Shown here one piece after another: positions 26,387-33,705 of a stretch of DNA of 64,000 nucleotides. The notes beneath the pieces are model-generated. The model made no database searches. It saw only the letters and a program-made list of their open reading frames with translations, and was not told where the DNA came from. The stretch's first letter is position 1, and each line of letters begins with the position of its first letter. The translations under genes and the position numbers were made by a program. Origin of the DNA: Rhodopseudomonas palustris JSC-3b (GTDB lineage Bacteria; Pseudomonadota; Alphaproteobacteria; Rhizobiales; Xanthobacteraceae); contig KI632513.1 in NCBI GenBank assembly GCA_000504425.1, positions 1,605,491-1,669,490 on the forward strand. The letters run 5' to 3'.

Positions 26387-27544
26387 TCAGTCGAGGCTGG
26401 CGACCACCGCGAGGCGCTTGATCTGCTGGTTCTTGAAGGCGCGCAGGAAGGCTTGGTAGTCCTTGAACGACACACAGCCATTGCTGTCGCCGCGCGGGCC
26501 AAGCATGTAGGTATGCGCCAGCAGGCCGGTGCGGCCGTGGATCGCGCCCGCGCCGCCAACCGGGTTGAGGCGGATCGCCTCGACGCCATGGAACAGCGCT
26601 TCACGCATCGACAGGTCGTAAAGGTGCGGCGGGGTGGCACCCCGCATCCGCTCGTGCACATAGCGCGGATCGTCCATCCGCGGGCCGAGGCCGGAATGCG
26701 CCTCCAGCTGCGTGCCGTCCGGCAGATACACCTTGCGCGCCGAGATGTCGTACACCGCGGTGAAGCGGTCATAGCGGCCGGTATTTTGCGGCGCGTCGCG
26801 GCCGTCGCTCATCACGCCGCCATCGGGCGAGGCAAAGGCCAGCACGGCGCCGAGCGGCTCCGACTTGCCGAACAGTTTTTCAAAAATGCTGGCCGCCTTG
26901 CTGGGCGCGTTATTGGCGGCGATGCTGGCCTGGCGGTTGGCCTGGGCGATTTCACGCAGCGACGGCCCCTTGTCGCTGCCGCGGGCGGCGACCTGCGCCG
27001 ACGCCTCGCTCGGCCGCGCCGACGGCAGCGGTACCAGAGCGGCGACCTGTTGCCGTGCTGCCGGTTGCGGCGCGGCGGCCACCTGCGGCGCAGCCTCGGG
27101 TACCGGAGCCGGCGCCACCGACACCGAGCGCGGGGCAAAGCGGGCGGCGAATTCTTCGCGGGACAGGCCGGCGCGCAAAGGCTCTTGAGCCGGCTCAGCG
27201 GGCGCTACAGCGGTGATGTCCTGCATGGGAGCGGTGGCCGGGGCGAGGCTCGCCAGCGCGACGTGCGGCCGTCCCTGCGTCTTGGCGACAGCATGGCTGG
27301 CGGCGGAGAGATTGGCGGTCGGCACCGGAGCGGCCGAGAAACGATCCTCAAAGCCGCCCACGCTGGGATAAGCGCCGCTGCTGAAGACGTTGCCATAGAC
27401 GGCGCCGGCGCAGGCCAGCACCAGGCCAGTGACGGCGACCACACCGATCCGACTGAACGGACTCGATGGACGAGCTGCGCGTGCGCGGCCCGTCGCCGTG
27501 TTCGCCATGCCGGTTGAATTACGCATTCGCTTGACGCCACCCAT
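26387..27544 (-). CDS. Exported DUF2778 (Tlde1-type) L,D-transpeptidase-like protein
   Basis: I start at the ATG of 27542-27544, which has AAGGGGG 6 bases upstream (385 residues). Seen: a basic N-terminus and one membrane segment IGVVAVTGLVLACAGAVYG, a long Pro/Ala-rich linker, then a C-terminal catalytic domain with AVYDISARKVYLPDG, a His in AIHGRTGLLAH, and GDSNGCVSFKDY, where His and Cys form the L,D-transpeptidase-like dyad. The DUF2778 family includes the Tlde1 toxins that act on peptidoglycan tetrapeptides, but housekeeping homologues are common in rhizobia. It probably acts in the periplasm, anchored in the inner membrane. No T6SS genes are nearby. Confidence 0.85.
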   Translation of the reverse strand: MGGVKRMRNSTGMANTATGRARAARPSSPFSRIGVVAVTGLVLACAGAVYGNVFSSGAYPSVGGFEDRFSAAPVPTANLSAASHAVAKTQGRPHVALASLAPATAPMQDITAVAPAEPAQEPLRAGLSREEFAARFAPRSVSVAPAPVPEAAPQVAAAPQPAARQQVAALVPLPSARPSEASAQVAARGSDKGPSLREIAQANRQASIAANNAPSKAASIFEKLFGKSEPLGAVLAFASPDGGVMSDGRDAPQNTGRYDRFTAVYDISARKVYLPDGTQLEAHSGLGPRMDDPRYVHERMRGATPPHLYDLSMREALFHGVEAIRLNPVGGAGAIHGRTGLLAHTYMLGPRGDSNGCVSFKDYQAFLRAFKNQQIKRLAVVASLD

Positions 27545-27732
27545 CCATGGCCCCCTTGCAGCAGCGTTTAATGGCAGCAAAGAGGCAGACCCACGCAACG
27601 CCCTCGCCGACCGTGTCGGGACCGCTATGTGCCAGGACCGCGTAGCGGCATTAGGGCGGATTTGAGTTAATTACAGTTTAAAGTTAACGAATTGTCGCAG
27701 CGCCGCCGTCCGCCGAGCGGACACCACTACCA

Positions 27733-27749
27733 TGGCACAGTGCTTGCTT
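27733..27749 (+). promoter_or_regulatory. Sigma-54 promoter of cowN
   Basis: TGGCACAGTGCTTGCTT matches the -24/-12 consensus TGGCAC-N5-TTGCT. GG and GC are exactly 10 bases apart. It ends 33 bases before the cowN ATG. I found no TGT-N10-ACA NifA site in the upstream gap. Confidence 0.88.
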
Positions 27750-27781
27750 GAGAGCGGCGCTATTGTCTTGGGGAGTGCCGG

Positions 27782-28060
27782 ATGTCTGTCCCGTTCGACC
27801 GCTATGTCAGCTTCAAGAACGCCGATTGGGAAGGCAAATCGCAGCGGGTGATGGCGCGGCTGCAACATCATATCGACGCCGCCGACAATCCGTTCTGGGC
27901 CTATTTTGCGAAGAAGCGCGACGAACTACGCGCCAAGCAAGGGCTCGACGATTTGCGCGTGCTGCACAACTATCTGCCAACGCTACGCGAGCTGCTGGAA
28001 GAGTGTGGCGATCTCGAAACCTTGGAAATGCTTGAAGATTTGGAAGTCACCTGCATGTAA
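27782..28060 (+). CDS. cowN: CowN, nitrogenase CO-protection protein
   Basis: A 92-residue protein. Seen: the N-terminus [20 protein letters not shown] and then [30 protein letters not shown], which line up with CowN of Rhodobacter and Gluconacetobacter. CowN allows nitrogenase to work in the presence of carbon monoxide by binding near the cofactor. Start: GGGGAG before the ATG at 27782. A sigma-54 promoter directly upstream fits expression with nitrogen fixation. No structural nitrogenase gene is in the window. Confidence 0.88.
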   Translation: MSVPFDRYVSFKNADWEGKSQRVMARLQHHIDAADNPFWAYFAKKRDELRAKQGLDDLRVLHNYLPTLRELLEECGDLETLEMLEDLEVTCM

Positions 28061-28087
28061 GGCCGCTAGGCGGCGGGGCGGTGACCT

Positions 28088-28114
28088 CCGCGCGCGGATC
28101 AGGACCGCGCGCGG
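28088..28114. terminator. G+C-rich hairpin after cowN
   Basis: Two copies of CCGCGCGCGG, each also self-complementary, separated by ATCAGGA, form a 10-bp stem 28 bases after the cowN stop. A weak T run follows after 12 bases. It may end cowN and the convergent small gene. Confidence 0.5.
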
Positions 28115-28130
28115 TGCAGGAGGGTTTTGG

Positions 28131-28235
28131 TCAGGAGACCAGCGCGGCCACGCAGAGCGCGCAAAACACGGCAACGCCGCCGATTCCGATCACCAGCAGA
28201 TGGCGTACCGTGGCTTGAGGCAGTGTAGAATTCAT
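28131..28235 (-). CDS. Possible 34-residue single-span membrane protein
   Basis: A short frame from the ATG at 28233-28235 to the TGA at 28131-28133. The first 12 residues are polar (MNSTLPQATVRH), then one hydrophobic helix (LLVIGIGGVAVFCALCVAAL) runs to the end. The ribosome site is weak (AAGG about 15 bases upstream), which is the main doubt. It converges on cowN. Confidence 0.45.
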   Translation of the reverse strand: MNSTLPQATVRHLLVIGIGGVAVFCALCVAALVS

Positions 28236-28448
28236 AACAGATAACAGGCCTTCATCAGCGGCCGCCGCGACCAATTGAGGTTACGGCAGCACGAGGGATC
28301 CAGCAGTGAGCGGCAACGGACCGCCCGACCGGCCATGCTTCGGACGAAGCGGGCCAATCCATGCCTGCTGCATAGGGCCCCGATTGATGGCAATAGTGTG
28401 GCACCGGCATGGCGCTGCGGGACACTACGCGACGCCCTGCCCCAATTG
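28236..28448. other. Intergenic, no gene seen
   Basis: Together with the terminator that follows, this is a 360-base gap between the small membrane protein and the aldehyde dehydrogenase. Open frames have no ribosome site and no recognisable pattern. Confidence 0.45.
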
Positions 28449-28484
28449 AAAAAAACGCCGGAGCGAAACTGATTCGCTCCGGCG
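28449..28484 (-). terminator. Rho-independent terminator of the aldehyde dehydrogenase gene
   Basis: A perfect 12-bp stem CGCCGGAGCGAA/TTCGCTCCGGCG with loop ACTGA, preceded on the plus strand by seven A, i.e. followed by a U tract for minus-strand transcripts. It lies 114 bases past the dehydrogenase stop. Confidence 0.88.
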
Positions 28485-28597
28485 GATTGCTATTGTCGTC
28501 TGGCAGTTAGTGCCCTGCCCCGATCTGGCACAGTCACGGAGCCAGAATCACGAGGCCACAAGCACGAGGCCATAAGGACTTGGCCATAAGGACTTGG

Positions 28598-30028
28598 CTA
28601 AGCGGCGTTGAAGCCGGCGATCGCCTTGACCTCGAGATATTCTTCCAGGCCGAACTTGCCCCATTCGCGGCCATTGCCCGATTGCTTGTAGCCGCCAAAC
28701 GGCGCGGCGCGCTCATTGGACGCGCCCTGCAGATTGACGTTGCCCGCGCGAATCTGGCGCGCGACCTTGCGGGCGCGCTCGACCGAACCGGCCGACACAT
28801 AGCCCGCGAGGCCATAGGGCGTGTCATTGGCGATGCGCACCGCATCGTCTTCATCCTTGGCGCCGATGATGGTGATCACCGGCCCAAAAATTTCTTCGCG
28901 CGCAATCGTCATGTCGTTGGTGACATCGGCGAACACCGTCGGCCGCACATAGAAGCCCTTGTTGACGCCATCCGGCAGACCGGGACCGCCGGCGACCAGC
29001 GTCGCGCCTTCCGCGATGCCCTTGTTGATCAGCGCCTGAATCTTCTCCCACTGCGCACGGTTCACCACCGGACCGATGGTGGTGCCCTCGGCGCGCGGAT
29101 CGCCGGCCTTGGTCTTGTCGGCCACTGCCTTGGCGATTTCGGCGACCTCCTTCATCTTCGAGGCCGGCACGATCATCCGGGTCGGCGCGTTGCAGGACTG
29201 GCCGGAATTGTTGAACACATGGGCGACGCCGCCGGTGACCGCCTTCTGCAGATCGGCATCGTCCAGAATGATGTTCGGCGACTTGCCGCCCAGCTCCTGG
29301 CTGACGCGCTTGACGGTCGGCGCCGCGCGCTGCGCAACGTCGATGCCGGCGCGAGTCGAGCCAGTGAACGAGATCATGTCGATCTCGGGATGCTCGCTCA
29401 TCGCCGCGCCGACCTCGGGGCCAAGGCCGTTGACGAGGTTGAACACGCCCTTCGGCACACCGGCTTCGTGCAAAATCTCGGCGAAGATCAGCGCCGAGGT
29501 CGGCGTGAACTCCGACGGCTTGAGAATCATGGTGCAACCGGCGGCGAGCGCCGGCGCGACCTTGCAGGCGATCTGATTGAGCGGCCAGTTCCAGGGGGTG
29601 ATCATGCCGATTACGCCGATCGGTTCGCGCACCAGCAGCGCCGAACCGAGCGGTTCCTCGAACGGGTAGTTCTTCAGCACATCGAGCGTGGTCATGATGT
29701 GGCCGAGGCCGGCGCCGGCCTGGAAACGCTCAGCGAACGGCAGCGGCGCGCCCATCTCATCGGAGATCGCCGCGCCAATTTCTTTCATGCGCGCCTTGTA
29801 AACGGCAATGATCTTCTCCAGCAGCGCCACCCGCTCCTCGCGGCTGGTCTGTGAGTAGCTCTCAAAGGCGCGGCGCGCGGCCGCAACCGCCTTGTCGACA
29901 TCGGCCTTCGATCCCAATGCAACTTCGTACATCGCTTCTTCAGTCGCGGGATTGACCACTGGCGTCGTCTTCTTGACGGTGGGATCGACCCAGGCGCCAT
30001 CGATGTAGAACTGCATGCGATTGACCAT
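28598..30028 (-). CDS. Aldehyde dehydrogenase family protein
   Basis: Start at the ATG of 30026-30028, with AGAGG 6 bases upstream; 476 residues, the family's normal length. The open frame continues to 30640 only by antisense accident over the next gene. Seen: TPWNWPLNQIACKVAPAL (cofactor/oxyanion Asn), Glu in SQELGGKSPNII, the catalytic Cys in NNSGQSCNAPTR, and FGGYKQSGNGREWG near the end. The enzyme oxidises an aldehyde to the acid with NAD(P)+. Substrate unknown. Confidence 0.92.
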   Translation of the reverse strand: MVNRMQFYIDGAWVDPTVKKTTPVVNPATEEAMYEVALGSKADVDKAVAAARRAFESYSQTSREERVALLEKIIAVYKARMKEIGAAISDEMGAPLPFAERFQAGAGLGHIMTTLDVLKNYPFEEPLGSALLVREPIGVIGMITPWNWPLNQIACKVAPALAAGCTMILKPSEFTPTSALIFAEILHEAGVPKGVFNLVNGLGPEVGAAMSEHPEIDMISFTGSTRAGIDVAQRAAPTVKRVSQELGGKSPNIILDDADLQKAVTGGVAHVFNNSGQSCNAPTRMIVPASKMKEVAEIAKAVADKTKAGDPRAEGTTIGPVVNRAQWEKIQALINKGIAEGATLVAGGPGLPDGVNKGFYVRPTVFADVTNDMTIAREEIFGPVITIIGAKDEDDAVRIANDTPYGLAGYVSAGSVERARKVARQIRAGNVNLQGASNERAAPFGGYKQSGNGREWGKFGLEEYLEVKAIAGFNAA

Positions 30029-30141
30029 CGTGTACCTCTTCTGCGGATAAAGGCTCTGGCGCGGCTCAGCCGACAGGCAACCGCGCACCGGACGCCAAAG
30101 ATATAGCAACTGCGAGCGGCGATGCCACAGCGACACCGCCG

Positions 30142-31077
30142 TCAGGCCGTGGGATTGGGCTCGGCCGGAACCATTTTCGCGTGGCGGCGCCGTTCGCGAT
30201 GCGCGGTGTACAGCCCGCTGCCGATGATGAACGCGGCGCCGATGAAGGTCCACAGATCCGGCAATTCGGCAAACACCACAAAGCCGATCACCGTGACCCA
30301 CACCAGTTGCACGTATGAGAACGGTGCCAGCACCGAGGCGTCCGCGTGACGGAATGCCAGCACCACCAGCCAGTGCCCGGCGCTGGACGCGACGCCGACC
30401 CCGACGCCGAGCAGCAGATCGCGCCAGCTCGGCGTCACCCAGACGAATGGCACCAGCGCGCTCAAGGCCAGCACCCCGACCACCGCGGAATAGGCCATGG
30501 TGGTGATGATGCGATCGGCGCCGCTGATCATGCGCGTCATCACCAGCGTGATCGCCCAGGCAAAAGCCGAGGCGACCGGCAGAATCGAGGCCGGATCGAA
30601 CGCCGCGGTGCCCGGCCGCACCACGATCAGCACGCCGCATAGCCCGACTAAGGTTGCCGCCCAGCGATGCAAGCCGACCACTTCGCCCAGCACCACGATC
30701 GACAGCGCGGTGACGAATAGCGGCGCCACGAACGAGGTCGCCGAGGCTTCCGCGATCGGCAGATAACGCAGCGCAGTGATGAACAGCAGCGACGACACCA
30801 CCAGCGCCAGCGCCCGCAACACCTGCAGCACCGGCTTGTGCGAGCGCAGCGGCGCGCGGTCGCCGGCAAAGGCCACCGGCGCCAGCAGCAGCACGAATAC
30901 CACAAACCTGATCCAGGCGATTTCGATCGAGGGCAGCGTCGCCGACAGATATTTGGCGAGCGAGTCGGAAGTGGCGAGACAGAGGGTCGCGCCGATCAGA
31001 AGCGCGATACCGCGAAACGGGTGATCATCATGGCGCAGCGTGGCGCGCGCTAAGTCGGCAGGAGTCGTGGTCGTCAA
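30142..31077 (-). CDS. DMT-superfamily (EamA) transporter
   Basis: A 311-residue protein with ten predicted membrane segments in two EamA halves (first half about residues 22-150, second about 165-295). Seen: GIALLIGATLCLATSDSLAK at TM1 and the repeat-like GHWLVVLAFRHADASVLAPF in the second half. The family exports amino acids or other metabolites, or imports some. The only start in frame is TTG at 31075-31077 with no clear ribosome site, so the exact N-terminus is unsure. Confidence 0.88.
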   Translation of the reverse strand: MTTTTPADLARATLRHDDHPFRGIALLIGATLCLATSDSLAKYLSATLPSIEIAWIRFVVFVLLLAPVAFAGDRAPLRSHKPVLQVLRALALVVSSLLFITALRYLPIAEASATSFVAPLFVTALSIVVLGEVVGLHRWAATLVGLCGVLIVVRPGTAAFDPASILPVASAFAWAITLVMTRMISGADRIITTMAYSAVVGVLALSALVPFVWVTPSWRDLLLGVGVGVASSAGHWLVVLAFRHADASVLAPFSYVQLVWVTVIGFVVFAELPDLWTFIGAAFIIGSGLYTAHRERRRHAKMVPAEPNPTA

Positions 31078-31354
31078 ACGGCGGCCCGATGTTAGGAGAA
31101 AAGAAAACTCCGCAAGCGGCAGTGATCAGCAGCACTGTTCTCAGCAAACGATGTTTGCCGATTTGTCGCAAGAGCGTAATGCGCGGCCGCGTCATGCAAT
31201 CCTGCGCGAACCGTTTCGATCTGCGAAACTTCGCCGTTGCGCCGCGCGGCTCGACGTGGAACCTTGGTTGCAACTAAGAGATCGGGATCAACTGGCGAGC
31301 GCGGTTGCAGGCCAACACAGCCTCGCGCGGCCAGTCTTTTGGGGGAACGCTGCC

Positions 31355-32608
31355 ATGCCGACATCGTCGCTGCTTGCTACCACCGCCTCACCCGCCGCGG
31401 CCGGCATGTCCGCGACCGCGCTGCAACGGATCGATGATCATCTGCAGCGGCGCTATCTCGATTCCGGGCGCTTTGCCGGCACGCAGGTGCTGGTCTATCG
31501 CCGCGGTGCGATCGTCCATCATCAGGTGGCGGGCTTTGCCGATCTCGAACGGCGCGTGCCGATGAAGCCCGACACCCTGTTTCGCATCTATTCGATGACC
31601 AAGCCGCTGACCTCGGTGGCGTTCATGATGCTGGTCGAGGAAGGCCGGGTGGCGCTCGATGAGCCGGTCGCCAAATACATCCCGCAATGGGCCAATCTCG
31701 GCGTGTTCCAGGCCGGCATCACCGCGCCGTTCCTGACCCGGCCGCCGGTGCGGCCGATGCAGATCGTCGATCTGTTGCGCCACACCTCCGGCCTGACTTA
31801 CGGTTTTCAGAACCGCAGCAATGTCGATGCCGCCTATCGCGACAAGAAAATCGGCGAGATCGAAAAATCCGGCACGATGCAATCGATGATCGACGACCTC
31901 GCGTCGATCCCGCTGGAATTTTCGCCGGGCGAGGCTTGGAACTATTCGGTGTCGACCGACGTCGTCGGCTATCTGGTCGAAAAGATCAGCGGCCAGCCAT
32001 TCGAGCAATTCTTGCAGCAGCGCATTTTTGATCCGCTCGGCATGCACGACACCGGCTTTCATGTGCCGGCCGCGAAGGCGCACCGGCTCGCGGCCTGCTA
32101 CGCCGCCGACGGCAAGGGCGGCATGACGCTGCAGGACGATCCGACCACCAGTTCGTTCCTGGAACCGCCCTCCTTCATCTCGGGCGGCGGCGGGCTGGTC
32201 TCGACCGCGGCCGACTATCTGGTGTTCTGCCGGGCCTTGCTCAATCGCGGCGAACTTGGCGGCGTGCGGCTGATCGGCCCGAAAACGCTCAAACTGATGA
32301 CCGCCAATCATCTGCCCGGCGGCCGCGACCTCACCGAAATGTCGCGCTCGATGTTTTCCGAAGCCACCAATGCCGGCGTCGGTTTTGGGCTCGGCTTTGC
32401 GGTCACCATGGACCCGGCCAAGACGCTGCTGCCCGGCAGCCCTGGCGAATATTATTGGGGCGGCGCCGCCTCGACCGCGTTCTGGATCGATCCGGCCGAG
32501 GAGCTGATCACCATCTTCATGACGCAGCTGTTGCCCTCCAGCCAATACCCGGTGCGCCGCGAGCTGCGCACGCTGGTCTACAGCGCCATCACCGATAGTA
32601 ATTTGTGA
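31355..32608 (+). CDS. Class C beta-lactamase-family serine hydrolase
   Basis: I start at the ATG of 31355 with GGGGGA nine bases upstream (417 residues); the frame extends further without coding character. Seen: the SxxK nucleophile motif in YSMTKPLTSVAF, a YxN-type Tyr in WNYSVSTDVVGYLVE, and the GGGGLVSTAADYLVF segment typical of the esterase-like branch. No signal peptide is visible, so the enzyme is likely a cytoplasmic esterase or transesterase rather than an antibiotic-resistance enzyme. Monocistronic. Confidence 0.9.
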   Translation: MPTSSLLATTASPAAAGMSATALQRIDDHLQRRYLDSGRFAGTQVLVYRRGAIVHHQVAGFADLERRVPMKPDTLFRIYSMTKPLTSVAFMMLVEEGRVALDEPVAKYIPQWANLGVFQAGITAPFLTRPPVRPMQIVDLLRHTSGLTYGFQNRSNVDAAYRDKKIGEIEKSGTMQSMIDDLASIPLEFSPGEAWNYSVSTDVVGYLVEKISGQPFEQFLQQRIFDPLGMHDTGFHVPAAKAHRLAACYAADGKGGMTLQDDPTTSSFLEPPSFISGGGGLVSTAADYLVFCRALLNRGELGGVRLIGPKTLKLMTANHLPGGRDLTEMSRSMFSEATNAGVGFGLGFAVTMDPAKTLLPGSPGEYYWGGAASTAFWIDPAEELITIFMTQLLPSSQYPVRRELRTLVYSAITDSNL

Positions 32609-32651
32609 GGACTTCGTCTTGCTCGTGTGGCAATCGCGGGCATCCACGACT

Positions 32652-32812
32652 TAGTTGCGTGCCGACATGGTCAAAGACGTGGATGGCCGGGACGAGCCCG
32701 GCCATGACGATCGTAGTTACTGCCAATTGACCGGCACACCGCGCAAGCGATCGATCTGCCGCAAGATTTTCGTCATTCCGGGATGCGCCGCTCTTGCGGC
32801 GCAGACCCGGAA
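32652..32812. repeat. Two palindromic intergenic repeats
   Basis: At 32683-32705 ATGGCCGGGA-CGAG-CCCGGCCAT forms a hairpin. At 32775-32812 ATTCCGGG and CCCGGAAT enclose a second hairpin ATGCGCCG...CGGCGCA. Both are common repeat types between rhizobial genes. They separate the convergent hydrolase and hydratase genes and may serve as terminators. Confidence 0.6.
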
Positions 32813-32896
32813 TCTCGCGGATCAACAATGAACGGACACAAACGAGACCGGGCGCCGATCGCAATCGCCGCCCGCACCCCGCCCTGACGCCTGCGC

Positions 32897-33703
32897 CTAC
32901 TTGCCCGGAAACACCGGCTTGCGCTTCTCGACAAACGCCCGCATGCCCTCCTTGGCATCCTCGGTCATCGCCGTGATCGCGATCTGGCTTTCGGTATAGG
33001 CAATGCTCTCGTCGAACGACATCGACGCAATCGCGCGCATGGCATATTTGCCGCGGCGGATCGCGGTCGGCGATTTGTCGGTGAGCCGATTGGTCAGCCA
33101 TTCGACCTTGGCGTCGAGCTCGGCAGCCGGCACCACATAGTTGAGCAGGCCCGCGGCGAGCGCCGCCTTGGCATCGAACGGCTCGCCGGTCAGCGCCCAT
33201 TCATTGATCAGCCGGCGCGGCGCGATGTTTTGCAGCAGGCTCATCACCTGCATCGGAAACACCCCGACCTTGACCTCCGGCAGCCCGAACTGCACGTGAT
33301 CGGCGGCGATGGCCATATCGGTCATGCAGAGCAGCCCCATGCCGCCGGCCATGCAGGTGCCGTTGACGCGCGCGATCGACGGTTTGGTGACGTTTTGCGT
33401 CAGCCGCAACAGATCGGCGTAGTCGCCATTGGGCCGCGAGAAATCGAAACCGAATGCCGCGCCTGAGGCCTGCAGATCGGCGCCCGCGCAAAACGCCTTG
33501 TCGCCGGCGCCGGTCAGCACGATGGCGCGGATCGCTGGATCGTCATGCGCCTGCCGATAGCCGCGCGCGATGCCCTCGATCACCGCGGCGTTCATGGCGT
33601 TGCGCTTGTCGGGCCGGTTGATGGTGATCCACAGCGCCTGCTCGCGCGTTTCGATCACCACAGTCTCATCACTCATGCTGAGCTCGCTCTCACTGGTTGT
33701 CAT
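32897..33703 (-). CDS. Enoyl-CoA hydratase (isohexenylglutaconyl- or methylglutaconyl-CoA hydratase-like)
   Basis: A 268-residue crotonase from the ATG at 33701-33703; a GTG at 33709 overlaps the upstream stop as GTGA and is equally possible. Seen: GAGDKAFCAGADLQ, NGTCMAGGMGLLCMTDMAIA for the oxyanion hole and catalytic loops, and LPEVKVGVFPMQVM. It lies last in an operon with a biotin-dependent acyl-CoA carboxylase. In the Liu and Atu pathways the hydratase acts on the carboxylated product (methylglutaconyl- or isohexenylglutaconyl-CoA); this is the inferred role. Confidence 0.87.
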   Translation of the reverse strand: MTTSESELSMSDETVVIETREQALWITINRPDKRNAMNAAVIEGIARGYRQAHDDPAIRAIVLTGAGDKAFCAGADLQASGAAFGFDFSRPNGDYADLLRLTQNVTKPSIARVNGTCMAGGMGLLCMTDMAIAADHVQFGLPEVKVGVFPMQVMSLLQNIAPRRLINEWALTGEPFDAKAALAAGLLNYVVPAAELDAKVEWLTNRLTDKSPTAIRRGKYAMRAIASMSFDESIAYTESQIAITAMTEDAKEGMRAFVEKRKPVFPGK

Positions 33704-33705
33704 GG

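Noticed and set aside
26387..27544. Type VI secretion toxin (Tlde1) with immunity partner
   Set aside because: The catalytic domain fits DUF2778, but there is no adjacent immunity-like gene and no T6SS component; homologues with housekeeping context are common.
28598..30640. 680-residue fusion of aldehyde dehydrogenase with an N-terminal extension
   Set aside because: The extension overlaps the EamA transporter gene in another frame and lacks domain content; the ATG at 30028 has a ribosome site and gives the normal family length.
31355..32608. Antibiotic-resistance beta-lactamase
   Set aside because: No signal peptide and the esterase-like motif set; a cytoplasmic hydrolase is more likely.
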